From an uncultured Prevotellaceae bacterium (GTDB lineage: Bacteria; Bacteroidota; Bacteroidia; Bacteroidales; Muribaculaceae), in the NCBI GenBank assembly GCA_900318205.1, contig ONJS01000009.1, positions 62,001 to 126,000 on the forward strand: a stretch of 64,000 nt of DNA, written 5' to 3'. The stretch's first letter is position 1. Each line of letters begins with the position of its first letter. The notes beneath the pieces were generated by a model that did no database searches, was not told the origin of the DNA, and saw only the letters and a list, made by a program, of their open reading frames with translations. Positions 43,021-50,511 of this stretch are shown one piece after another. The translations under genes were made by a program, and so were the position numbers.

Positions 43021-45495
43021 ATGCGTACAGCAAACAACACCAACAACTACACCGTAGAGGGCCTCGTTGCCAAGTATTGTAACTTCGTAAAGGAGAACAC
43101 TCGAAAATACAAGGAGTATATTCCTCCTTATGAAGATGAGAATGGTTATGATATTGAAGTTCCAGTATCTGATATTGATGCTAGTCCAGACCAACAATTG
43201 GTAGTTACTTTATACAATAAGGTTGCTGGTAATAATTCAGATAAAGAAATCTTGTCTGTATTATCTGAATACTCTGATCATTTCTATAAGGGTGTTCTGA
43301 ATGATGACGAATTTGCATTCTTATGCGTGCATTTTCCAGAAGTAATTGAATATGAGTTTACTCATAGAACTGACTGGTATTGCCCTTATATTCATATGCG
43401 TCTCGAAGATCAGTACGAAAAATTAGAGAATCTAATCAAAGAAAGGGTTCCTTTTAAAGAAGGCCAGACTGTTTTCATTCCAGATGCTGGTTATTGCGAC
43501 CTTGCAGTGCGCTTTAAGGGCTGTGTTGTTAAAGGCTATACAAGTATCATATCGGGCAGCAGATATAAGAAGGATATGGACATCGTATGGGCATTGGGGC
43601 AAATCCGACTCTATGCTGCCGGTATTCAATCAGAAATCGTTCCTTATATCAATTTGAATGAGGAGTTTAATGATTCTCATGTGCAAGACAACAATCTTGT
43701 TGACTTAGTCGTTTGTCTCTCTTTTTCAAATGGATACGACAAACTATATAATCTGCTCAAAAAGAGTGGTCAGATGTTCCTTTTTGCCAAGCGAGACGAT
43801 TTGGTCGACTATGCTAGGTATAAAGAATTCCGATATAAAAAGATGGGCGAAGATTTTAATGAGTGGGAGGAGAAATGGGCTTTGACACGAAAGGAATTCC
43901 TCAATAAGCTCATTAAATCCCGTGCCATACATTCTTTAGTATCATATAATGACAAAGATACGGTTCTTGATGTTTCAGTTGACTGTATCCTTCTTCATAT
44001 TGAGAAGAAGAATCATTCAACTGTTGATGTAGAAAGCATCAATAGGGGCGTTATTGTCAAAGTCAATCCTTCTGTTTTAGATGCCAATTTACTTTGGCCT
44101 GGCTATTATCTTGCTAATCGTCCAAAAGAAGGAAAGCCTTTGTCTAGTTTGGTTAAATTATTCAACACACAGGATGAGGTTGTTGAACAGTACTGGGCTC
44201 GTGAAGATAAGGGTATTAAATTGTCTGGTGATTTACTCGTGCTGTCTCCAAGAGATTTTGGAAACAAGTATGCTGATGCTTGTATGAACGAAAAGGATTT
44301 GACGAAACTTTCAGATCCAATGTTTGAAGGTTGGGAACCACGCATGTTAAGCATTCATCACCCAGGTGTTTGTGTGCTTGGCAATACTAAGAAATTTCTC
44401 GTGGGTTATGTCAATGATGATCCGACAAACAAGTTCGTATGTGTAGGTATTGTGCCATACCTTATACCAAAGCGTAATATTGATGTACGCTACATCGCAG
44501 CGTTACTATTGTCTCCAGAGGTAAAAGAGCAGATTCTCACGGTTTGTGATGGTTCCATAACAGCAAAAACCATGTCATTGATTCTTGACAGAATCATTGT
44601 GCCCAAGCATACGCCTAAGGAACGTATTCAGTTCCTTGCTGATACAAATTACGAAGCATTGATGTCCACCAAACAAGAGTTAAAGAAAAATCATGAGGAC
44701 TACAAAAAAGCTGTCAGGATGCGTAAGCATGCTTTGACTCAAACATTGTCCTCTATGAAATCCTGCTTTTCATCATTAGACAAGTTTCGGCAGCATAATG
44801 GCGGCAAATTATCTGACGAAGATAAGATTACTCCGATCACTGATGATACAGTTAAAGATTCGTTTGATTACTTATCATTACAATTTTCTGAAATGATGCC
44901 TATTATAGAACATATTGCTGATGTCGAATACTCTTTTCAAAATCCAGAAAAGATTGATCCCGAGAAGTTCATAGAAGACTATATCGCAAAACACGTAGGA
45001 GGTTGGCATAATTTCAAGCCCATAATGAACTGGGAAACGGGTCACAATCATTATAAATCAGATCTCGTTGATCCTATTACCCAAGAAATAGTTGCTAAAA
45101 AAGGTGATGTGATTTGGAGTTTGATTTTCCCAAAAGATGCCTTGGAGCGCGTTTTGGGCAACATTATCATGAATGCCCAAAGTCATGCTTTCATTGACAA
45201 ATCACGTAAGGATTACAAGTTGCGTTTCTCTTGTTATTCAGACGGAACATTGTTGGTTGTGAAGATTGAGAACAATGGAACCCCAATTCCAGCTGATCAA
45301 GACGTTTCTTCTTTATTGGAGTATGGTGTGTCATCCAAACTTCACCAAGACGGCCATAATGGCATTGGATGCAATGAAATTGATGATATCATGCGACGAT
45401 ATGATGGTAAATTCGAATTGGTGTCATCTCCGAATGAGGAATTTACAGTGAAGTATATCCTCTCGTTTAAATCTAATATTTTAGGAAGTTTTTAA
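43021..45495 (+). CDS. Degenerate methylase/specificity-like sensor fused to a GHKL histidine kinase
   Basis: An 824-residue soluble protein without membrane segments. Residues about 145-260 look like a Rossmann methyltransferase of the N6-methylase (HsdM) type that has lost its motifs: TVFIPDAGYCDLAVRF at motif I, ALGQIRLYAAGI, and LVDLVVCLSFSNGYD where NPPF would be. Residues about 370-545 resemble a type I specificity-subunit target domain ending IAALLLSPEVKEQIL and LDRIIVPKHTPKERIQFL. A coiled coil with a candidate phospho-histidine H570 (RKHALTQTLSSM) leads to a GHKL ATPase with N box NIIMNAQSHAF (714-724), G1 ENNG (750-753) and G2 GHNGIG (778-783). It is AT-rich, overlies no known family as a whole, and pairs with the next gene 12 nt away. 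Confidence 0.75.
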   Translation: MRTANNTNNYTVEGLVAKYCNFVKENTRKYKEYIPPYEDENGYDIEVPVSDIDASPDQQLVVTLYNKVAGNNSDKEILSVLSEYSDHFYKGVLNDDEFAFLCVHFPEVIEYEFTHRTDWYCPYIHMRLEDQYEKLENLIKERVPFKEGQTVFIPDAGYCDLAVRFKGCVVKGYTSIISGSRYKKDMDIVWALGQIRLYAAGIQSEIVPYINLNEEFNDSHVQDNNLVDLVVCLSFSNGYDKLYNLLKKSGQMFLFAKRDDLVDYARYKEFRYKKMGEDFNEWEEKWALTRKEFLNKLIKSRAIHSLVSYNDKDTVLDVSVDCILLHIEKKNHSTVDVESINRGVIVKVNPSVLDANLLWPGYYLANRPKEGKPLSSLVKLFNTQDEVVEQYWAREDKGIKLSGDLLVLSPRDFGNKYADACMNEKDLTKLSDPMFEGWEPRMLSIHHPGVCVLGNTKKFLVGYVNDDPTNKFVCVGIVPYLIPKRNIDVRYIAALLLSPEVKEQILTVCDGSITAKTMSLILDRIIVPKHTPKERIQFLADTNYEALMSTKQELKKNHEDYKKAVRMRKHALTQTLSSMKSCFSSLDKFRQHNGGKLSDEDKITPITDDTVKDSFDYLSLQFSEMMPIIEHIADVEYSFQNPEKIDPEKFIEDYIAKHVGGWHNFKPIMNWETGHNHYKSDLVDPITQEIVAKKGDVIWSLIFPKDALERVLGNIIMNAQSHAFIDKSRKDYKLRFSCYSDGTLLVVKIENNGTPIPADQDVSSLLEYGVSSKLHQDGHNGIGCNEIDDIMRRYDGKFELVSSPNEEFTVKYILSFKSNILGSF

Positions 45496-45507
45496 TTCAA
45501 AATAAAA

Positions 45508-46548
45508 ATGAGAAATTATGATTTAATCCAAGTATTATGGGTTGAAGATGATAGTTCCATCATCAACCAGTACAAGAAAGATGCTTATTATGCTAATCTA
45601 GAACTAATCTCTTATCCTTGTTGGGACGATGCAAAGGAGGCACTAGAGAAAGAATATGACCGATGGTCTGCAATTATCCTTGACGCCAAATGTAAGCATC
45701 ACCGAGATAGTTCAGATAGTGCTGTAGTATTTCTACGTGAGGCACTAAAGGATATCTCAGTGCTTGCAGAGAAGAAACAAAGTGTTATCCCCTGGTATGT
45801 CCTGACTGGCGGTGACACATCTGAAGTTTCCGATAGTATTAACGATGAACGATTAGAATGGGATAGTGATTGGACAAGAAGTAGCAACAAGAAATACTAC
45901 TCAAAGAATACGGATACTGAGATGCTCTATGATCGTATTCGAGCTCATGCCAGATATTCATATTGTCTTCAAATACATAAATTGTATCGCAATGTTTTTG
46001 AGGCTATAGAAGAGTGCAAAATAGACGATGCTGCTTACAATGCTCTTGAGGATTTGTTACTTCCCATCCATTTTCCTGATGAGATAGATGCCAAAGACTA
46101 TAATGATAAATTCCAAAAGGCAAGAGATGTTTTGGAGTATATTTTCCGCTCGATGTCTTCCTATGGAATTCTCCCCGATTGGGGACGTCAAGTGAACCTT
46201 TCGGCATCAAGTCATTTGCTTGCGGGAAAAGATTTCACAAAGAATGATGGTAGTGTTATTGTAAAAAGCAATGCAGTTATCCTGCCTAAAGAATTATCAA
46301 GGATAATGCGCGCCATGGTTAATATCATTCCACCGTTCTGCCATTCAGATAGTGGTATCGAAGACAATGTTCGCAAAAAAGAGTACATGACCTCGGTAGA
46401 GAATTCCACTTTTTTGCTCAAGAGTTTCACGCTTCAATTCTGTGATCTGATACTATGGTATCGCAATTATTTGCACGAACATGGAGACATAGAACAGAAC
46501 ACCAAAAATTGGGAAGTGATCGACGAGAAACAGTTTAGGCGTAGATAG
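45508..46548 (+). CDS. Receiver-domain protein with helical output domain
   Basis: A 346-residue response-regulator-like protein. The receiver (1-140) has the acidic cluster E13-D14-D15 in VLWVEDDSS, the phospho-acceptor D59 in AIILDAKCKHH, T100 in YVLTGGD and K133 in KYYSKN, so it looks able to be phosphorylated. An insertion after D59 and a long loop before the lysine are unusual. The output part (about 150-346) is helical, has no DNA-binding motif I know, and contains EYIFRSMSSYGILPDW and LILWYRNYLHEHGD. It begins 12 nt after the kinase gene, in the same AT-rich stretch, and must be its partner. How it acts is unknown. Confidence 0.78.
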   Translation: MRNYDLIQVLWVEDDSSIINQYKKDAYYANLELISYPCWDDAKEALEKEYDRWSAIILDAKCKHHRDSSDSAVVFLREALKDISVLAEKKQSVIPWYVLTGGDTSEVSDSINDERLEWDSDWTRSSNKKYYSKNTDTEMLYDRIRAHARYSYCLQIHKLYRNVFEAIEECKIDDAAYNALEDLLLPIHFPDEIDAKDYNDKFQKARDVLEYIFRSMSSYGILPDWGRQVNLSASSHLLAGKDFTKNDGSVIVKSNAVILPKELSRIMRAMVNIIPPFCHSDSGIEDNVRKKEYMTSVENSTFLLKSFTLQFCDLILWYRNYLHEHGDIEQNTKNWEVIDEKQFRRR

Positions 46549-46610
46549 TATATTCCACTTAGACTTTTGGTATTTTGGCAATGTGATTGCCAAAATATTT
46601 TTTCTTTTTG

Positions 46611-46647
46611 TTGTGAAGTATGACTTCACAACAGGACTCTACCTTTG
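46611..46647 (+). promoter_or_regulatory. Palindromic operator and -7 box of the helicase gene
   Basis: TTGTGAAG-N5-CTTCACAA at 46611-46631 (perfect 8-bp arms) is followed by TACCTTTG at 46640-46647. Core sequence, arm length, N5 spacer and the 9-nt gap from the TGTGAAG core to the -7 box equal those at 42957-42992. The ATG follows 26 nt later, against 28 nt at the other site. Confidence 0.85.
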
Positions 46648-46673
46648 CTGGCGGAAACTAAAACGAGATAGCA

Positions 46674-48743
46674 ATGGTAGAGAACAACTACATCCAGGAT
46701 CCCCTCAACGAGGAGCAGCAGAAGGCTTTCGAGCTTGTAAAGGACACCACTGCCAGCCTGTTCATCACAGGTAAAGCAGGCACAGGCAAAACAACCTTTA
46801 TCAAGCGTATCCAGCAAGAGATCAAAAAGAACTTCATGGTTGTTGCTCCCACAGGCATCGCTGCGCTTAAGGTTGAGGGGCAGACTATCCATTCTGTTTT
46901 CCGTTTCCCATTTGGCTTGATTACTCCCGAGACAAGGTTGTGGGGTGATTTCAAGGATAAGCCTCAGCTGTACCAGAAGTCTATAGCCCTTCTGGCGCTC
47001 GTTGACACCATCATTGTGGATGAGGTGTCGATGGTACGGTGTGATCTTGTCGATGCGATGGACCGTATTCTTCGTCGCGTGATGAGCACTAATCAGCCGT
47101 TCGGTGGCAAGCAGGTCATCTTTGTAGGTGATCTCTGCCAGTTGCCTCCAGTTGCTCGCCAAAACGACATGGAGATTTTGTCGAGCTACTATGGCGGAGG
47201 CACTCCCTTCTTCTATAAGGCCCATGTGCTCAAGCGCATGAATCTGCCCAAGATAGAGTTCACGAAGGTCTATCGCCAAACGGATGGTGAGTTTATCGAA
47301 CTGCTTAACAAGATGCGCACAGGAGAAACGTCTATGGACGATTTGGAGTTATTGAATCAGCATATCGGTTTAGCTGATGACACTGACGACTTCTTCATCA
47401 CGTTGGCCACGAAGAACGATGTTGCCAATGTTATCAACAAGAGTAAACTCGACGAACTAGATGGTGAGGAACAGTACTATGACGGTACCGTAACTGGCAA
47501 TTTCAAAACTGATGACTGCCCTGCGCCGATGACTTTGAACCTCAAAGTTGGTGCCCAGGTCATCATTTGCCGCAACAAGTGCGTTAATGGTTGCGTCAAC
47601 GGCACAATCGCCAAGGTCGTCGCGCTGGAGGACGACCGTATCAAGATTGCCTTGGAGGATGGTAGAGAGGAATGGGTTGAACCAGCTACTTGGACGAACT
47701 ATGAGAGAGTCGCCAATGATAAGACGGGCGAGCTTGAGAACCGTGAAGTTGGCAGTTTCATCCAGTTCCCTTTGAAACTGGCATGGGCGATTACTATCCA
47801 TAAGTCACAGGGCATGACCTTTGACCGTATGCACTTCGACCTGTCTGGCGGTGTGTTTGCGTCCGGTCAGACCTATGTCGCTATCAGCCGCATGCGTTCT
47901 CTGGACGGCTTGACGCTTAGTCGTGAAGTCCGTCCCAGCGATATCAAGACGAATGCTGAGGTGACCGAGTTCTACAGGTTGTTGAACGACTATGCGTTGA
48001 TCAACGATGAGTTGGAAACGGGTGCAGCGATCAAGCAGTTCCTTGATGCCAAGGACTTCGATGGTGCAGCACGTAAGTGCATGGAGGTCGCTCTCGCCAA
48101 GGCGCATCGGGGCGACTACCGTGGCGCGGTATTGATGGCCAAGAGGATGTATGATGTCATGCTGGATGACGATTGTCTGCTCGGCATGACCAGTGAGGAG
48201 CCGTTGTTGGATCTTGAGACAACTACGGGCCATTTCCTGAATGCTGTCTTCTGTTTGTACGGTAACAGGTTCGAGCAAGCGGTTGACTTTGCCGACAATG
48301 TATTGTCGCATAGGTTGTGCCCTGAAGCCTTGTTCGTCAAGGCTCGCGCCCTGTATGCCCTTGGACGGTATGACGAGGCATACGATGTCAATTTCCAGAT
48401 TGGGTTTGCATCAAGCAAGACCAGTGAGGGCAAGATTACTGATCAGAAGCAGTATCTCTTCGAGGCCAAGCTAAACGAGAAGCTGGGCAACTCCAATGTA
48501 GACATCTGCAAGAAGCTCATCAAGCTATGTCCCGAATGCCTCAATGCGTACGCAATCATGCGTCGTGAAGCCATGAAGGACGGCAAGGTGATTGAGGATG
48601 CAGGGCGCCTCTACAAGGCGTTCAACGACACATCAATCTCTGACGAGGACTTCGTGCAAACACTCGTTCAAGCCGATAAACGAGAGCTCACACGACTGAG
48701 AAGGAAGGTGAACGAGTTGTGGAAGAAGTCTAATTCAAATTGA
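46674..48743 (+). CDS. Pif1/RecD-like SF1 helicase with TPR-like tail
   Basis: A 689-residue SF1B helicase. Motifs are Q-like LNEEQQKAFE, Walker A GKAGTGKTT (33-41), motif Ia APTGIAAL, Walker B IIVDEVSM with D116-E117, motif III GDLCQLPPV, motif IV VYRQTD, and motifs V-VI TIHKSQGMTFDRM and YVAISRMRSLDGL. The Pif1 group unwinds DNA 5' to 3' and clears G-quadruplexes and protein blocks. The last 230 residues form paired helices like TPR repeats. It starts from an operator identical in layout to that of the kinase-receiver unit, so it belongs to the same regulon. Its base composition is nearer the host than that of the kinase genes. Confidence 0.9.
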   Translation: MVENNYIQDPLNEEQQKAFELVKDTTASLFITGKAGTGKTTFIKRIQQEIKKNFMVVAPTGIAALKVEGQTIHSVFRFPFGLITPETRLWGDFKDKPQLYQKSIALLALVDTIIVDEVSMVRCDLVDAMDRILRRVMSTNQPFGGKQVIFVGDLCQLPPVARQNDMEILSSYYGGGTPFFYKAHVLKRMNLPKIEFTKVYRQTDGEFIELLNKMRTGETSMDDLELLNQHIGLADDTDDFFITLATKNDVANVINKSKLDELDGEEQYYDGTVTGNFKTDDCPAPMTLNLKVGAQVIICRNKCVNGCVNGTIAKVVALEDDRIKIALEDGREEWVEPATWTNYERVANDKTGELENREVGSFIQFPLKLAWAITIHKSQGMTFDRMHFDLSGGVFASGQTYVAISRMRSLDGLTLSREVRPSDIKTNAEVTEFYRLLNDYALINDELETGAAIKQFLDAKDFDGAARKCMEVALAKAHRGDYRGAVLMAKRMYDVMLDDDCLLGMTSEEPLLDLETTTGHFLNAVFCLYGNRFEQAVDFADNVLSHRLCPEALFVKARALYALGRYDEAYDVNFQIGFASSKTSEGKITDQKQYLFEAKLNEKLGNSNVDICKKLIKLCPECLNAYAIMRREAMKDGKVIEDAGRLYKAFNDTSISDEDFVQTLVQADKRELTRLRRKVNELWKKSNSN

Positions 48744-48857
48744 TTATTTACTTGACAGTGATATTTATAAAATCACTACCAACAATAATACTGATGACTA
48801 TAAAAGATTTTGGACAAGAATAATGCCATTTTATTGATTATAAAACTTTTAAATCGT
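48744..48857. other. AT-rich gap after the helicase gene
   Basis: No gene, terminator or promoter is recognised in this AT-rich stretch. It leads into the paired hairpins at 48858-48918. Confidence 0.5.
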
Positions 48858-48918
48858 GCAAATCGGGAGTACTACTTCAGATTTGCAATGTAAATCGGGA
48901 GTAGCACTTCGGATTTAC
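48858..48918. repeat. Two 29-nt hairpins with compensating stem changes
   Basis: Hairpin 1 (48858-48886) has arms GCAAATC/GATTTGC; hairpin 2 (48890-48918) has GTAAATC/GATTTAC. The inner sequence GGGAGTANNACTTC is shared. The second stem position changes C-G to T-A on both sides together, so pairing is kept. Relatives with GGAGT-N3-ACTCC lie at 55839-55893. They look like REP elements. Confidence 0.8.
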
Positions 48919-49126
48919 ACAATGACTGCCACCACGATACCAAGGATAATTTTGTTAATCTTTGTTGCGCCAAACGAAGTTTCACAACAACTATAGCATG
49001 GGCTCAGATTTTCAGTTGTTTATCGTAGGACCTCGCTTTCGCGTGGCCGTAATTCGTGTAATTTGCATTGGCTCTGCAAGGTTAATGGGTTAAATTTGCA
49101 TGTGCCTCAACAAAACCAAATCAAAA

Positions 49127-49158
49127 TTTGGCATTTTGAGCTTTTAGCACTAATTTTG
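49127..49158 (+). promoter_or_regulatory. Promoter of the PlsC-like gene (TTTG-N20-TAATTTTG)
   Basis: TTTG at 49127-49130 and TAATTTTG at 49151-49158 are 20 nt apart, 70 nt before ATG 49229. A second TAAATTTG box lies at 49091-49098. The stretch 48919-49126 holds nothing else I can name. Confidence 0.65.
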
Positions 49159-49228
49159 TGGGTTAAGAATAATTGAACCAAAAAAAACCGAGAGGTATCA
49201 TCAAGAGCCTCTGCAATACTTTACCACT

Positions 49229-50410
49229 ATGATAGAGAACGAGAACATACCCATTCCAGTTGAGTATCAGGACATTTGCCCGATTCCTGACAAGGACTTC
49301 CAGACGGCAATGACCATCCTGGTTCAGGAACCCGGTTTCCAGAAAATTGTGGCCATGGCACTGCCCAACTACAAGTACTCGGAATTCAAACACGTGCTGC
49401 TGAGCATCAACTCCAAGCATGAATTCCAGGTCAAGGTGATGAAACCCTTCATCGAGGGTCTCATGGCCAAGACGGCAACTACGCTCTCCACAAGCGGCAC
49501 CGAGAATCTGGACAAGGAAGTGCCCTATACCTTTGTCACCAACCACCGCGACATCGTGCTCGACTCGGCCCAGCTGAGCTATCTGCTCATCAAGGGTGGA
49601 CGCGACGCCTGCGAAATCGCCATCGGCAACAACCTGCTCATCTATGACTGGATCACCAAGCTGGTGCGCATGAACAAGAGCTTTATCGTGAAGCGCAACC
49701 TGGGCCGTATCCAAACGCTGACCGCAGCCGTGCAACTGTCAGGCTACATGCACTTTGCCGTGCAGGAGAAACGCGCCTCGCTGTGGATTGCCCAACGCGA
49801 GGGACGTTGCAAAGACAGCAACGACCGCACCCAGGAGAGCCTCATCAAGATGCTGGCCTACGGCAACCGCGACAAGTCCTTCCTCGACAGCCTCAAGGAA
49901 TTAAACATCGCACCCATCTCGATCAGCTATGAGTATGATCCCAACGACTACCTGAAGGCCAAGGAGTTCCTGTGCAAGAGCAAGAACCCCAACTGGCGCA
50001 AGGCTCCCGAGGACGACCTCATCAGCATGAAGACCGGTATCATTGGGCACAAGGGTGAGGTACACTATGCCTTCACACCCTGCATCAACGAGGAATTGGA
50101 CAAGATTCCCGAGGGTCTGGACAAGTTCCTGGTGGTTGACCGCGTGTGCGCCATCATTGACCACGCCATCCATCAGAACTACAAAATCTATAAGACCAAC
50201 TACATCGCCCACGACATCCTGTTCGATGACAAGCTCTTTGCCGACAAGTACACTCAGGAGGATCGCGAGGCATTCGAGCAGTACCTCTCGAGCCAGATCG
50301 ACAAGACCGAGGGTCTGAAGTTGAGCGAGGCCGACCGCTTCTACATGTACAACAAGATGTTGCAGATGTACAGCAACCCGCTCACCAACTACCTGGAGGC
50401 AACGAAGTAG
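49229..50410 (+). CDS. PlsC-like glycerol(phospho)lipid acyltransferase
   Basis: A 393-residue protein. Residues 100-240 match the PlsC fold: TFVTNHRDIVLDSAQLSYLL in the place of the HX4D block, RNLGRIQTL, and SLWIAQREGRCKDSNDRTQ for the 'xxEGxRs' block that binds glycerol phosphate. The catalytic histidine and acid are five residues apart (NHRDIVLD), not four, unless the acid is the Asp two after His; Bacteroidetes relatives share this form. It would acylate a lysophospholipid or glycerol phosphate on the inner face of the membrane. No membrane helix is evident. It is followed by the metallophosphoesterase gene after a heptamer array. Confidence 0.75.
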   Translation: MIENENIPIPVEYQDICPIPDKDFQTAMTILVQEPGFQKIVAMALPNYKYSEFKHVLLSINSKHEFQVKVMKPFIEGLMAKTATTLSTSGTENLDKEVPYTFVTNHRDIVLDSAQLSYLLIKGGRDACEIAIGNNLLIYDWITKLVRMNKSFIVKRNLGRIQTLTAAVQLSGYMHFAVQEKRASLWIAQREGRCKDSNDRTQESLIKMLAYGNRDKSFLDSLKELNIAPISISYEYDPNDYLKAKEFLCKSKNPNWRKAPEDDLISMKTGIIGHKGEVHYAFTPCINEELDKIPEGLDKFLVVDRVCAIIDHAIHQNYKIYKTNYIAHDILFDDKLFADKYTQEDREAFEQYLSSQIDKTEGLKLSEADRFYMYNKMLQMYSNPLTNYLEATK

Positions 50411-50456
50411 GCTTCAGGCTTTGGCTGTTAGGCTTTAGGGGGGCATCCGCGCTAAC

Positions 50457-50498
50457 CTAAAGTCTAAGGTCTAAAGTCTAAAGTCTAAGGTCTAAAGT
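50457..50498 (+). repeat. Heptamer array in front of the metallophosphoesterase gene
   Basis: Six 7-nt units (CTAAAGT and CTAAGGT) end 13 nt before ATG 50512. A GCATCCGCG core of the dispersed repeat family lies just upstream at 50443-50451. Confidence 0.9.
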
Positions 50499-50511
50499 CA
50501 AAACCCCTAAG

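Noticed and set aside
43021-46548. Ordinary membrane two-component system
   Set aside because: The kinase has no membrane helices or periplasmic domain and the partner lacks a DNA-binding output domain.
43021-48743. Type I restriction-modification locus
   Set aside because: The methylase-like part lacks a SAM motif and NPPF, there is no HsdR, and the helicase is of the Pif1 type.
48919-49126. Possible tRNA or other structured RNA before the PlsC-like gene
   Set aside because: No cloverleaf, T-loop (GTTCGAnTC) or CCA end could be formed by eye.
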